A DNA stretch of 64,000 nt from Gilvibacter sediminis (GCF_028561565.1 NZ_JAQQTE010000004.1:327017-391016), one strand, 5' to 3'. Positions 25,158 to 34,147 are shown, counted from the first letter of the stretch. Numbers and translations are program-made. The notes: generated by a model not told the origin, from the sequence alone.

Positions 25158-27094
25158 TACTTTTTAATTTTAAACAAGTGAAAGGGTAGTGCCGGGTGCA
25201 GCTCGACAAAATTCCAGCGTTTGTCCCAAATATAGCTGCTTTCCGTAATAAGATCGTGTACTGTAACGGCCTGTCCTTCTTGTATTCCCATAGCCTCTAA
25301 AGGCAATTCCACCCAACCGCTTTGCGGATAGTAAGGATCTAGATTAACCACCATTAAGGTTTGATTATCTCCGTCCACATCACTTTTAAAATAGGCCAAA
25401 AGCTGATCGTTCTCTACCCCCAAGAACTGAATGTTATTGGTTTGCTGTAGCGATGCGTTTTGATGTCTGATGTGATTGATCTTACTGATCAGGGTAGTGA
25501 GTTTGTTCTCAGCTTCCCAGTTCCAATGACGCAATTGGTACTTTTCTGAATCCCAATACTCTTCTTTGCCAGGAACGGCGTCGCTCACCATATACTCGTA
25601 TACCGGGCCGTATAGTCCGGTATTGGAACTCAAAGTAGCAGCTAAGAAATAACGGCTCAAATGAATGGCCTCGTTTCCTCCTTGCAGTGCCCATGGGTTA
25701 ATGTCTGGCGTGTTGGGCCAAAAGTTGGGTCTAAAGAAGTATTTCTGATCCGTTTTGGTGAGTTCCTCAACGTATTCGATCAGTTCTTGTTTGCTGTTTC
25801 TCCAAGTAAAATAGGTATAGGATTGACTAAAACCTTGTTTGGCCAATTGATGCATGACCGCCGGACGCGTAAAGGCCTCAGAGAGGAACAACACGTCTGG
25901 ATATTTCTTTTTAACCTCTGCCATCAACCATCCCCAGAAATAAAAAGGCTTGGTGTGTGGGTTATCTACTCTAAAGATGCGAATGCCAAATTCCTCCACC
26001 CAATACAAGGCGCAGTTTAGCATTTCTTCCCAGAGGTTCTTCCAATCCGTACTCTCAAAATAGATCGGGAGGATGTCTTGATATTTTTTAGGCGGATTCT
26101 CTGCGTACTGCACCGTTCCGTCCGGACGCCATTTAAACCATTCTGGATTTGACTTTACCCAAGGATGATCTGGAGCTGCTTGAAGCGCAAAATCCATCGC
26201 TACTTCAATACCCAACTCTTTTGCTTTATCTACCAATGACTTAAAGTCTGCTTCATTACCCAAATCTGGGTGCAGGCTTTTGTGTCCGCCTTCTTCGGCT
26301 CCGATTCCCCAAGGAGAACCTACATCGCCGTCTAAAGCTTCTGTGCTGTTGTTCTTCCCCTTGCGATTTACGCGCCCAATAGGATGAACAGGAGGGAAGT
26401 ATAAAACATCAAAGCCCATTTTTGCCACTCTTGGCAATAAGGCTTCACAATCTTTAAAGGTTCCGTGCTGGCCTTCCTCACGAGCTGCCGAACGCGGGAA
26501 GAATTCATACCATGTACTAAAACGCGCTTTCTCACGATCTGCATAAGCTTCCAAAGCCTCAGATTCATTGACAACGCTTTTGATCGGGTATTTTATAAAG
26601 ATCTGATGCAATTCTTCAGATCTCGATGCTGCCTCTGCTTTTTCATACTGATTGGAATCTTTAAAGGCTTCTATGAGCTCTTTTAAATACTTTTTCTCAG
26701 TTGCATTCGCAGCTTTGTGGATTTCTTCTAAGTACTCTGCACCTTCTAACAGTTCTGAATTGACGTGTTGATTGTCATCAATTTTACGTTCAATCCCGTG
26801 CTGCCAGTTTAGGGCGTGATCTACCCAAGCTTGAATTTTATATTGATAGCCTCCTTGCTTTGCGGTATGGAAACCGGCTGCCCAACCATCATTTCCTGTG
26901 GGTTGCATACGGACTTCGATCCATTTAAGTTCCGATTGGTGTTTGTATAAAAGGGAACAGGCAATGACATCATGACCATCGCCAACTACCGTTGCTGTAA
27001 CGGGGAGGTATTCGCCCACAATGCTTTTGATGGCGTAAGTTCCGCCTTCTAATTGTGGGTATATGTTTTCAATAATTACACGACTTTGGTTCAT
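25157..27094 (-). CDS. glgE: Alpha-1,4-glucan:maltose-1-phosphate maltosyltransferase
   Basis: GlgE transfers maltose from maltose-1-phosphate onto alpha-1,4-glucan. The 645-residue GH13_3 enzyme has the N-terminal DUF3416-like domain (RVIIENIYPQLEGGTYAIKS) and the family hallmark VHPIGRVNRKGKNN. The nucleophile is Asp377 in RIFRVDNPHTKP and the acid/base is Glu406 in LFLSEAFTRP. The ATG at 27094 is chosen because homologues start at this point; an in-frame start 18 codons upstream exists. It is the first gene of the alpha-glucan operon, with a LacI-like operator upstream (27187-27200). Confidence 0.95.
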   Translation of the reverse strand: MNQSRVIIENIYPQLEGGTYAIKSIVGEYLPVTATVVGDGHDVIACSLLYKHQSELKWIEVRMQPTGNDGWAAGFHTAKQGGYQYKIQAWVDHALNWQHGIERKIDDNQHVNSELLEGAEYLEEIHKAANATEKKYLKELIEAFKDSNQYEKAEAASRSEELHQIFIKYPIKSVVNESEALEAYADREKARFSTWYEFFPRSAAREEGQHGTFKDCEALLPRVAKMGFDVLYFPPVHPIGRVNRKGKNNSTEALDGDVGSPWGIGAEEGGHKSLHPDLGNEADFKSLVDKAKELGIEVAMDFALQAAPDHPWVKSNPEWFKWRPDGTVQYAENPPKKYQDILPIYFESTDWKNLWEEMLNCALYWVEEFGIRIFRVDNPHTKPFYFWGWLMAEVKKKYPDVLFLSEAFTRPAVMHQLAKQGFSQSYTYFTWRNSKQELIEYVEELTKTDQKYFFRPNFWPNTPDINPWALQGGNEAIHLSRYFLAATLSSNTGLYGPVYEYMVSDAVPGKEEYWDSEKYQLRHWNWEAENKLTTLISKINHIRHQNASLQQTNNIQFLGVENDQLLAYFKSDVDGDNQTLMVVNLDPYYPQSGWVELPLEAMGIQEGQAVTVHDLITESSYIWDKRWNFVELHPALPFHLFKIKK

Positions 27095-27186
27095 CAGAAG
27101 TGATTTACTGGTTTGGTTGGCTGTAAAGATAAACATTAGACCCCTCACTTGGTTCTCCTAAGGGCCTAATTACCAGTAAAAATTAT

Positions 27187-27200
27187 CGAAAACGTTTGCG
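27187..27200. promoter_or_regulatory. LacI-family-like operator upstream of glgE
   Basis: CGAAAACGTTTGCG is a near-palindrome around a perfect AAACGTTT core, the pattern bound by LacI/CcpA-type regulators. It lies 93 bases upstream of the glgE start. Immediately downstream in the leftward direction is TAATTTTT (27185-27178), one base from the TAnnTTTG -7 consensus, so a bound repressor would cover the promoter. No lacI gene lies in the window. Confidence 0.5.
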
Positions 27201-27221
27201 CGAAATCGCACAATTTTAAGC

Positions 27222-27647
27222 CTATTCTTTGATGCGCTCAAACACTTCTGTACGACCGAAGAGAGAGATGCCAATATAGCCGCGTGCTTTGAGGTCCCCA
27301 TCGGGTTCTAACCACATTTTACAGGAGTAGATATTTCCGTTTTGTGGATCGTATATTTTCCCGTCGACATACTTTCCATCGTCGTATGAGAAATCCGTTA
27401 AGAAAACCAAACCTAAGAGCGATTGACTGCGTTTTTTGGGATCAGGATTTAAAGTATCTCGACCCGCTCTTTCGGTCCAAACAGTTTTGCCGTAGTATTG
27501 ATTCCCTTCTTTGTAGATCTCAATTTTTGCATTCTTAGTAGGCGTCCAATAGCGCCCTAGAACAGCGTCGGGACCTTTGCCACTATTTTGCGCAAATGCA
27601 ATTAGCGGTAACAAAAAAAGTGAAAAATTGAACAGATATTTTTTCAT
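27222..27647 (-). CDS. DUF2147 domain-containing secreted protein
   Basis: A 141-residue protein with a signal peptide (MKKYLFNFSLFLLPLIAFAQ) and a beta-rich DUF2147 domain. Recognisable pieces are AVLGRYWTPTKNAKIEIYK, GKTVWTERAGRDTLNPDPKK, DFSYDDGKYVDGKIYDPQNG and RGYIGISLFGRTEVFERI. The function of the family is unknown. The ATG at 27647 starts the signal peptide; a longer open frame upstream lacks one. The start is 46 bases after the neighbouring lipoprotein gene on the same strand. Confidence 0.85.
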   Translation of the reverse strand: MKKYLFNFSLFLLPLIAFAQNSGKGPDAVLGRYWTPTKNAKIEIYKEGNQYYGKTVWTERAGRDTLNPDPKKRSQSLLGLVFLTDFSYDDGKYVDGKIYDPQNGNIYSCKMWLEPDGDLKARGYIGISLFGRTEVFERIKE

Positions 27648-27693
27648 AGCGTTTTGAATCTCTGTGTATTGGGTCGTGAACTCCTTGTGAAAA

Positions 27694-28392
27694 TTACTGT
27701 TGAAGATCCAGCTTTTCAAAGGTACGGGTCTCTATGGCCTTGACCACCCCGTCTGAGATCACTGCTCTGGAGGTCCATCGGCCTTGATCATCACGAGATC
27801 GAACTTCATAACTGCTGGGAAATCGATTACCATTAGCGTCTATATATACATAACCAGTCTCTTCACCTTGCTCGTCAAACTGATACTCATAGTTCCATTG
27901 CACAACGGCATTGGGCCCGGGAGCGGTGCCGTCAATACGCGTTTTTCCATCATTCTCATATTTTGAAAATCCGCGATACATCTCTACACCCGTTGCTGCA
28001 TCATGCGCTCTAAAGCCTACACGCCGGCCTTGATCGTCCAGATCGTATTTGTAGGTGATCTTGAGTTCGCCCTTCTCAAAATAGCGAGAGCCAGATTTTT
28101 GCCCTTCCTCGTTGTAGGTGTATTGATCTTCCCAGGCAATACTGCCGTCTCTGTTGTAGAACAGATTGGCCAGTTCGTTTCCCTGATCCCCATAGATCAC
28201 CGTTTGCAAGGCTTGTAATGCATCTTTCACCATTACTCCAGAAGAATCTTTAACACTAAAGCCTCTAATGATTGCGCGTTCCGTAGGTAACTCTTCAATT
28301 TTAGCCGTAGTAGTGGGTGTTTCTGTTTGCTCTTTACAGCTCGAAAAAACAATTAATAAAAGCGTTATTAAGGTCCAATAGCTCTTGTTCAT
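27694..28392 (-). CDS. Lipoprotein with WD/MORN-like repeated strand motifs, unknown function
   Basis: A 232-residue lipoprotein: the signal MNKSYWTLITLLLIVFSSCKEQ ends in a lipobox Cys19. The mature part shows repeated short blocks with D/N-rich turns and Gly (YTYNEEGQKSGSRYFEKG, YKYDLDDQGRRVGFRAHD, YEYQFDEQGEETGYVYIDAN), about 25-45 residues apart, which resemble RHS/YD-like strand repeats. No enzyme motif is seen. Its start overlaps the SRAP gene stop by 4 bases. Confidence 0.75.
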   Translation of the reverse strand: MNKSYWTLITLLLIVFSSCKEQTETPTTTAKIEELPTERAIIRGFSVKDSSGVMVKDALQALQTVIYGDQGNELANLFYNRDGSIAWEDQYTYNEEGQKSGSRYFEKGELKITYKYDLDDQGRRVGFRAHDAATGVEMYRGFSKYENDGKTRIDGTAPGPNAVVQWNYEYQFDEQGEETGYVYIDANGNRFPSSYEVRSRDDQGRWTSRAVISDGVVKAIETRTFEKLDLQQ

Positions 28393-29162
28393 AGTGCCAA
28401 ATTTAAGGCTTCATATTTAAATGGTTCGGTAATTTCTGGAACATTTCCTGGATAGTTTTTTCCGCGGAGTTTTGCCACCGGATGGGCATCAAGTTTACTT
28501 TCTTGCCAAGGTCTTATCAATGCGTCTAGGGCTTCTTTTTGCTTCGGATTTCTCGGGTCTGCATGCAACCAAAGCTCAGCCTCTTGTTCGTTTAGTAGAA
28601 CCGGCATCCGTGCTTCTTTGGCTTTAGGGTTGTTGTGGATTTTAGCCATCATAGCATTGGCCTTAGTAGTCACCAAACTAAAACTGGTCCAAACCTCTCC
28701 GCTTTGACGGTCAGTCCATTCGCTCCAAAGGCCAGCCATGCATATGGGAGATTGGTCTTGGTTGTAAATAAAGAAGGGGTAGGCATCTCCGTCTTGGTGG
28801 TGATGTTCAAAGAACCCATCCACATAAACCAAACATCTTTTGCTTTTAAAGGCATCTCTAAAGGAGGGTTTCTCTGCTATAGTTTCCCCACGCGCATTGA
28901 TGGTGGAATTCCAAAGTTTATTTTTTAGATCACTGTCCTTAACCCAATGCGGGATCAAACCCCAATGGGCAATAATGGGTTTAAAGGGATCTTCTGCCGT
29001 ATAGATGAGTAATTTAGGATGTGCAAAACCGCTTTTGTGATGTGCTGGCAGGTCTGTATAAGGCGCTAACTTTTGCTCAATTTCCAAGATCGCAGCCAGG
29101 TCGTTGTTGCGTTTGGCGCGTTGGAGTTGGGATTCAAGACTGGCTTTAATATCGTAACACAT
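28389..29162 (-). CDS. SOS response-associated peptidase (YedK/HMCES SRAP domain)
   Basis: SRAP proteins crosslink to abasic sites in single-stranded DNA through the N-terminal Cys. The 257-residue protein starts MCYDIKASLE, so Cys2 is exposed after removal of Met. NARGETIAEKPSF, CLVYVDGFFEHH with the conserved Glu, and KIHNNPKAKEARMPVLL with the conserved His are also present. No lexA or other SOS gene is nearby. It overlaps the lipoprotein gene by 4 bases and the next unknown gene by one base (TGATG). Confidence 0.92.
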   Translation of the reverse strand: MCYDIKASLESQLQRAKRNNDLAAILEIEQKLAPYTDLPAHHKSGFAHPKLLIYTAEDPFKPIIAHWGLIPHWVKDSDLKNKLWNSTINARGETIAEKPSFRDAFKSKRCLVYVDGFFEHHHQDGDAYPFFIYNQDQSPICMAGLWSEWTDRQSGEVWTSFSLVTTKANAMMAKIHNNPKAKEARMPVLLNEQEAELWLHADPRNPKQKEALDALIRPWQESKLDAHPVAKLRGKNYPGNVPEITEPFKYEALNLAL

Positions 29163-29620
29163 CAGAGGGTGAAATCTTTTGCTCTTAAGGCTTGTGCAGC
29201 CCGTTGATTGAGTTGAAAGTCTAGCGAATTTACAAAAGATTCTATTTTTTGATTTCTAAAGCAGCTGCGGATGCTATCGTTATAAGCTACAAGACTTTTG
29301 TAGTGATTGAGCAAATGGCTCGCACCTGTATTATAACCGTGCTCCCTGCACCATTGCAGATAATCTTCGCTTTCTTCTACTATTTCTAAATGATCCAAAC
29401 AGCAGGCTATATGCAATAAGGGATTGTCTATTTGAAGATCCCCGTATTCATCGTCTAAATAAAGCGTAATCGGTTTATTTGCCATACTGAATGACACGCT
29501 ACTGTGCTCTGGTATTATGGCTGCAGCGTCTGAAAGTAAGCTTACTTGAATATCATATTTTTCCACGAAAGACTTTAAAGCGATCAGTTCGGGATAGTTG
29601 GGATATTCAGCTTGAGCCAT
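29162..29620 (-). CDS. Hypothetical protein, 152 residues
   Basis: I do not recognise this protein. It is soluble with no signal peptide. The pattern is mostly helical in its second half (ESEDYLQWCREHGYNTGASH, SIRSCFRNQKIESFVNSL), with a strand-like stretch near residue 50 (ITLYLDDEYGDLQID). It overlaps the SRAP gene by one base and is separated by one base from the CIA30-like gene, so all four form one leftward operon. Confidence 0.7.
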   Translation of the reverse strand: MAQAEYPNYPELIALKSFVEKYDIQVSLLSDAAAIIPEHSSVSFSMANKPITLYLDDEYGDLQIDNPLLHIACCLDHLEIVEESEDYLQWCREHGYNTGASHLLNHYKSLVAYNDSIRSCFRNQKIESFVNSLDFQLNQRAAQALRAKDFTL

Positions 29621-29621
29621 G

Positions 29622-30161
29622 CTAACTGAACTTTATAAAATCTACTTCAATACTGTAGATTCCAGCGCGCTTTTCATCAGAAATAAGTCCTAAACGAATG
29701 ATCTTTTTTAAGACTTGGGGACTGATGGCATTGCCAGTGGCTTTACCCACGCGGTACTCTTTAAAATCATTTAAATCAAGACTGATGGTTTTCCATTGTC
29801 CATCAGTTTCTGGGAGTGACGCTTTGTAGTTGGGACGATACCACAAACGGCTGTTGTTTAAAGTCAGGGCAAAATCCATACCGGTGGAGCGGTATTTTAT
29901 AATTACCGTGCTAAATCTGGAGAGGTCCATCGCTTCAAAAGGTCCGCGGGCAGAGGCAAATCCGCCGTTGTTCTCCAAAGACACTTGCCCTTCAAAGATA
30001 AAACTGGTTGGTGTGTAGTTCAGGTTACCGCTGGACATCCCACCCATAACGCCATCATTGAGCGCAAACCATTCTTGGTTGTTGCCCTGGGTTCCAAAAT
30101 CGATCAGTAAGGGTTGAGTTGCCCACATAACGAAAACGCCTATTAGAAGTACGATCTTCAT
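29622..30161 (-). CDS. CIA30 (NDUFAF1-like) family protein, secreted
   Basis: A 179-residue protein of the complex I intermediate-associated protein 30 family. Family blocks are NDGVMGGMSSGNLNYT (residues 35-50), NGGFASARGP, TVIIKYRSTGMDFALTLNN and GQWKTISLDLNDFKEYRVG, with a final strand IYSIEVDFIKF. A short hydrophobic N-terminus (KIVLLIGVFVMWATQP) could be a signal peptide or anchor. In bacteria the role is unknown; it need not be complex I assembly. It is one base from the next gene. Confidence 0.85.
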   Translation of the reverse strand: MKIVLLIGVFVMWATQPLLIDFGTQGNNQEWFALNDGVMGGMSSGNLNYTPTSFIFEGQVSLENNGGFASARGPFEAMDLSRFSTVIIKYRSTGMDFALTLNNSRLWYRPNYKASLPETDGQWKTISLDLNDFKEYRVGKATGNAISPQVLKKIIRLGLISDEKRAGIYSIEVDFIKFS

Positions 30162-30227
30162 GGCTATTTTTACTCAAATTTACGGCTTTATTTGCCAAAT
30201 TCCGAGTGGGTAAAAAAGAAATAACCT

Positions 30228-31967
30228 TTATCTAACTAAGGAGAAATACCCTCTAAAAACTTGATTGTCAAAAGTTTCAGCCCGATACCAATATCCTGAG
30301 GAAGGCAGCGGGTTTCCACGGTAGATTCCATCCCATCCACGGCCATTGGGATTGATTCGTGCCAAGAGCTTTCCGTAACGATCATAAATGTAAATGTCAC
30401 GCAGGGGCAGTGGATCAATTCGCGGTGCGATATAGTTCCACAGATCATTTACCCCATCACCATTTGGGGAGAAGTATGGCGGAAATCCAGTAGGAGGGAA
30501 CAACAATCTAAACGGGCGTTCAACAATTCCACAGCCGTTTTTATCGCGAATGTATAAGGTATAATTGCCTTCCGTGAGTCCGTTGAATTCTGGGGAATCC
30601 TGATAGGGTCCATCAATAGCTAGGGCAAACTCGTAATCACCGATACCAGAAACCACGGTCTCCACATTGAAGAAATCTCCAAACTGCCGAATAAAAAACT
30701 CGTCTATCTGTGCTTCTTGTGAGGCGACCACAGTGAACTCAGAGGAACTGGCACATTCCAAGAGCGATCCTTGTCCATCATCCGTAGTGATATAAGCCTC
30801 ATAAATATAATTGCCGGTCTCTTCCAGTTCCACGGTGGCGGTTTCTGAGATCAAGAGCAGGTCGCCAGATTTGGTTACCCGATACCAGCGGTAACCATCC
30901 GCAGGATCTGGAGCGGTAACCACTCGAGGGATATCGCCCAAACAAATTCCAATGCTGTCCGGAAAGCTGATCTCTGGATTCAACACCACGAGTTCTCCAG
31001 TCTCCTCATCAAAGAAGGGCCCGCAGCCCAAGATGGTTGAGAAGGATTCCTGAGGACAATCTACTGCCTGGCCGGCATCGTTGAAAGGAATGATGCGGAC
31101 AAAATAGGTGTTGTTGGGTTCAAAATTGAATACAAAGGTGGAGGTAGTGGTAAAGATGGCTCCATCCACCACATCATTTTCAAATGGAGAACGCCCGATA
31201 AATAACAAATAACCTGTGGCTCCGGGTACGGGTTCCCATTCCAATAAGGGGGAAAGCGCCACATTGAACTGGCCGTCCACTGGGTTGATGAGCATGGTAC
31301 ATCCTGGGGGTTCTCCCAAAGAACCCGTGATAAAGGATTCTTCAGTACAGCCCGTTGCAATGCCGTTTTCATTGTAGGGTACGATCTCCACAAAGATCTC
31401 CGTAGCTGCTGGAAAGTCTGCAGGAGGATTGTAACTCAAGGTGTTACCCACGTCTAAATTCAGTTCAATATCTCCAAGCCCTGGAGCTGTTCCAATGGTA
31501 AGGCGGTATCCCGTAGCTCGAGGAGCGTAGTTCCAACTCAGGTTGGTTCCGACATTAACTCCTGTATCACCGTCTAAGGGTGAATTCAAGTTGGTACAGG
31601 TCGGTGGATTGACCTCGTTACGCGTAGTAAATGGGATGGCATCACAAATAATGTCTGGCTGATCAAAGAAGAAAAGTGTAATGGTGACATAGATGGTTGT
31701 AGACTCTGGTAAGCCTAAAGGCGGATTGTAAGTAGTCACCGAGCCAACCGGTTGATTAGAGACGATCTCACCGCCTCCTGGAGTAGTTCCTAAGGAGACC
31801 ACATAACCGGTTACTCCAACAACCTCTTCCCAAGAAATTGCAGTATCAACGGGCACATTGGTAGCTCCTGCTGTGGGTAAGGTCAAATTTGGACATTCTT
31901 GGGCAAAGCCTGATAGGCTCAACAGGAAAGCCACTAAGAATGACCTAAAAAGCATACTGAAATGCAA
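30228..31967 (-). CDS. Surface protein with three FnIII-like repeats and T9SS type B sorting domain
   Basis: A 579-residue secreted protein with signal peptide MHFSMLFRSFLVAFLLSLSGFAQ. Three about 92-residue repeats follow (about 25-115, 119-212, 219-310), each starting CPNL/CTNL/CTML-type and carrying GVTGYVVSLGT, ATGYRLTIGTAPG and ATGYLLFIGRSP, then an FVEIVP/FVRIIP strand, as in Ig/FnIII domains. The C-terminus (PYFSPNGDGVNDLWNYIAP then IYIYDRYGKLLARI) is the gliding-motility-associated CHU_C, or T9SS type B, sorting domain. It is exported across the outer membrane by T9SS and probably held at the surface. It lies 6 bases after the preceding secreted-protein gene. Confidence 0.9.
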   Translation of the reverse strand: MHFSMLFRSFLVAFLLSLSGFAQECPNLTLPTAGATNVPVDTAISWEEVVGVTGYVVSLGTTPGGGEIVSNQPVGSVTTYNPPLGLPESTTIYVTITLFFFDQPDIICDAIPFTTRNEVNPPTCTNLNSPLDGDTGVNVGTNLSWNYAPRATGYRLTIGTAPGLGDIELNLDVGNTLSYNPPADFPAATEIFVEIVPYNENGIATGCTEESFITGSLGEPPGCTMLINPVDGQFNVALSPLLEWEPVPGATGYLLFIGRSPFENDVVDGAIFTTTSTFVFNFEPNNTYFVRIIPFNDAGQAVDCPQESFSTILGCGPFFDEETGELVVLNPEISFPDSIGICLGDIPRVVTAPDPADGYRWYRVTKSGDLLLISETATVELEETGNYIYEAYITTDDGQGSLLECASSSEFTVVASQEAQIDEFFIRQFGDFFNVETVVSGIGDYEFALAIDGPYQDSPEFNGLTEGNYTLYIRDKNGCGIVERPFRLLFPPTGFPPYFSPNGDGVNDLWNYIAPRIDPLPLRDIYIYDRYGKLLARINPNGRGWDGIYRGNPLPSSGYWYRAETFDNQVFRGYFSLVR

Positions 31968-31973
31968 ACGCGG

Positions 31974-32405
31974 TTAATACTTACATTGTTGTCCCAAAAA
32001 GGTGACAATCTCATCTGGCTTTTCCAAGGTTCCCCTGTAATTCACGCAGTTACCGTCTACGCTCAGAAATTCTATCAGAACTCCATTGTTGCGATTAATC
32101 ATTTGCTGCACTTCATCCAAAGGACCTTTTGAATCGTCAAACCAAATCCGATAAGAACAGGAATTGATCCACTTAATAATGCCGTATTTTGGGTTTTCGG
32201 CATTCTCGGGAAGCAGCCCTTTAGGCGCGCTATCCACAGTTTCTACTAAGGATTCTCCTTGACGCGTGATCATATAGGAAACCGGTAATTCCTCGGTTGG
32301 GGGAATATAGAAACTTCCATCTTTAAAATCAGCACAAAAGCTATCCTGAGCCTGCACTGATCCGAAGAACAATAACAACAAACCCAAAACGATGCAGGAA
32401 CGCAT
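31974..32405 (-). CDS. Small secreted protein, unknown function
   Basis: A 143-residue protein with signal peptide MRSCIVLGLLLLFFGSVQAQ and a mature part of short strands, including FKDGSFYIPP, YGIIKWINSCSYRIWFDD and NYRGTLEKPDEIVTFLGQQ. Three of its four mature Cys residues could form disulfides. I do not recognise a family. The ATG at 32405 is chosen because the signal peptide starts there; the open frame extends 12 codons further. It is 6 bases ahead of the T9SS type B gene and could be its partner. Confidence 0.7.
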   Translation of the reverse strand: MRSCIVLGLLLLFFGSVQAQDSFCADFKDGSFYIPPTEELPVSYMITRQGESLVETVDSAPKGLLPENAENPKYGIIKWINSCSYRIWFDDSKGPLDEVQQMINRNNGVLIEFLSVDGNCVNYRGTLEKPDEIVTFLGQQCKY

Positions 32406-32480
32406 TCCTGTTTGACCCCAAACGCTGCTTTTAACGATCAATTGTAGTGTCGCAATTTTTGATAAAGATAGGTAAAAATG

Positions 32481-33152
32481 CTAAAGCCCGTCAGGCTTTA
32501 ACGAACCGTTTTGATTCAAGAACTCTTGAATTTTGTCCACCAATTGGCCTACATGGAAACCGTCCATTAATCCGTGATGAACATGAATGGCGCAAGGAAT
32601 TCGCAAGCGGTCTGATTCTGAGACCATTTTACCAAAACTGATCTTTGGACAACTGTCTGGAAAAGAAAAACTACGCGCATGGGACAGGCTGCTAAAGTCT
32701 AACCAAGGGAGCACCGAATAATGAATCGAATCCAGACGTTTGGTGTCTTCAGTAATGCCCAAGCCGGGTCTTAAAAGTGCAGCCTCACGCTCGGGAAGAG
32801 CCCCTTTTAGGAAATCCTCATAGTTATCGGCAAAAGGCATATAGGTAAAAACAAAGCTTTGATCCTCTTTGAGTTGAACGGCATTGAGGTGAATGGTGTC
32901 GAATACCACAGGCATATTATCAATGATCCTGTAGCTAAAGGATTCCACAGCATTACTGGCCCAAGCTGCGGCATAAAGGTAGTAAAGCGATAAGCTGTAC
33001 CCTTTGGATTTACAATAAGCATATGCCTTGGTGAGGTCCAATTGCACGGTGACCCCAAAAAAGGGCTCCTCCATAGCAGAAAAGAATTCAAAATGCTCTT
33101 TGCGATTCCAGTTATCTAGATCTAACGGGCGGTATGTGGCCGAATCATTCAT
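32481..33152 (-). CDS. CatA-like O-acetyltransferase
   Basis: A 223-residue chloramphenicol-acetyltransferase-family protein. The catalytic motif HHGLMDG is in CAIHVHHGLMDGFHVGQLVD and the N-terminal block is SATYRPLDLDNWNRKEHFEF. Type-family members include drug-inactivating CATs and vat-type acetyltransferases, but many chromosomal copies have unknown substrates. The start at 33152 (MNDSATY) is preferred over one six codons upstream. It is 38 bases after an AraC regulator gene on the same strand. Confidence 0.85.
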   Translation of the reverse strand: MNDSATYRPLDLDNWNRKEHFEFFSAMEEPFFGVTVQLDLTKAYAYCKSKGYSLSLYYLYAAAWASNAVESFSYRIIDNMPVVFDTIHLNAVQLKEDQSFVFTYMPFADNYEDFLKGALPEREAALLRPGLGITEDTKRLDSIHYSVLPWLDFSSLSHARSFSFPDSCPKISFGKMVSESDRLRIPCAIHVHHGLMDGFHVGQLVDKIQEFLNQNGSLKPDGL

Positions 33153-33190
33153 GGAGATAAAATTCGGCAATTTAGGTCATTGGCGCAAAC

Positions 33191-34066
33191 CTATTCGAGC
33201 ACCTTTTGAATTTCGTTGCGATACTGTGACGGGCTTTTACCGCTGAATTTTTTAAAGAGTTTATTAAAGTGACTGAAGTTGTTGAAACCGCTGTCGTAGC
33301 AAATATCCGTGATTCCCATAGGTTCTTCTGCTAAAAGGCGAGAGGCGTGAACCAAGCGATGCTCGTTGACAAACTGCGTAAAGGTCTTTCCAGTTTTCTT
33401 TTTAAAGAATCGGCTAAAGGCTTGTTCTGTCATGCTGACCATATTGGCGGCTTCTGCCAGCGGGATATGACGCGTGTACTCTTTATTGACAAAGTCATAG
33501 AGCAATTCTAAACGATTGTTGTCTTGCGGTTTGGCTTCAATAATTACGGAATCAATATTGAGGAGCTCATATTGATTGCTTAAAGAGAGTTGCTCTAAAA
33601 TGTTGAGCAGTCCTGTGAGTTTGTTCAGAGGCGTCATTGTTGTTAAGGCAGAAATTTGCTTGCCGATCTCTTCTTTGGTCTCCCCGTAAAAGACGATTCC
33701 TTGTTTACCGCGCTTAAAGAGTTTTTTGATCTGACTCATTTCTGGCTTCTCAAAGAACTCAGGGCCTAAGAAGTCCTCATTGAATTGAATCACGACTTCT
33801 TCAGAGTTTCCGGTCAATCGATCGGTAAAGCCAAAATGGGGCACATTACTGCCAATTAGGACCAGATCTCCTTCACTGTAATAAGACAAGTGATTGCCAA
33901 TATGCCGCTTTCCAGATCCTTTATCTACATATACCAGTTCAATTTCTGGGTGAAAATGCCAGGCCGCCCGGTCCTGTTTGCGCTGCTCAGCAAAGTTGTT
34001 CACGCTAAAGGAACTGCCTAAGGCGGGGGCTATGGCTTCCAATAAGGGTTGTTTGTTCATTTTCAT
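33191..34066 (-). CDS. AraC-family transcriptional regulator
   Basis: A 291-residue regulator with an N-terminal cupin-like sensing part (AWHFHPEIELVYVDKGSGKR) and C-terminal double HTH: IPLAEAANMVSMTEQAFSRF and MGITDICYDSGFNNFSHFNKL, ending KKFSGKSPSQYRNEI. The ligand is probably a small carbohydrate or acid, unproven. It is divergent from a small secreted-protein gene, and an inverted repeat lies in the shared intergenic region over its likely -33 site (34148-34189), so it may be autoregulated. The CAT-like gene downstream is a plausible target. Confidence 0.92.
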   Translation of the reverse strand: MKMNKQPLLEAIAPALGSSFSVNNFAEQRKQDRAAWHFHPEIELVYVDKGSGKRHIGNHLSYYSEGDLVLIGSNVPHFGFTDRLTGNSEEVVIQFNEDFLGPEFFEKPEMSQIKKLFKRGKQGIVFYGETKEEIGKQISALTTMTPLNKLTGLLNILEQLSLSNQYELLNIDSVIIEAKPQDNNRLELLYDFVNKEYTRHIPLAEAANMVSMTEQAFSRFFKKKTGKTFTQFVNEHRLVHASRLLAEEPMGITDICYDSGFNNFSHFNKLFKKFSGKSPSQYRNEIQKVLE

Positions 34067-34123
34067 GACGTTTGGGTTATATCACGTATTGAAGTTGGCA
34101 TAAATCGTACCAAAGCAGCTATG

Positions 34124-34131
34124 CAAATTTA
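34124..34131 (-). promoter_or_regulatory. Candidate -7 element of the AraC-family gene
   Basis: Read leftwards this is TAAATTTG, an exact TAnnTTTG -7 box. It is 58 bases upstream of the ATG at 34066. No TTG sits 17-21 bases further upstream; the left arm of the inverted repeat at 34148-34156 occupies that place instead. Confidence 0.5.
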
Positions 34132-34147
34132 GCTAAAACATATGCTA

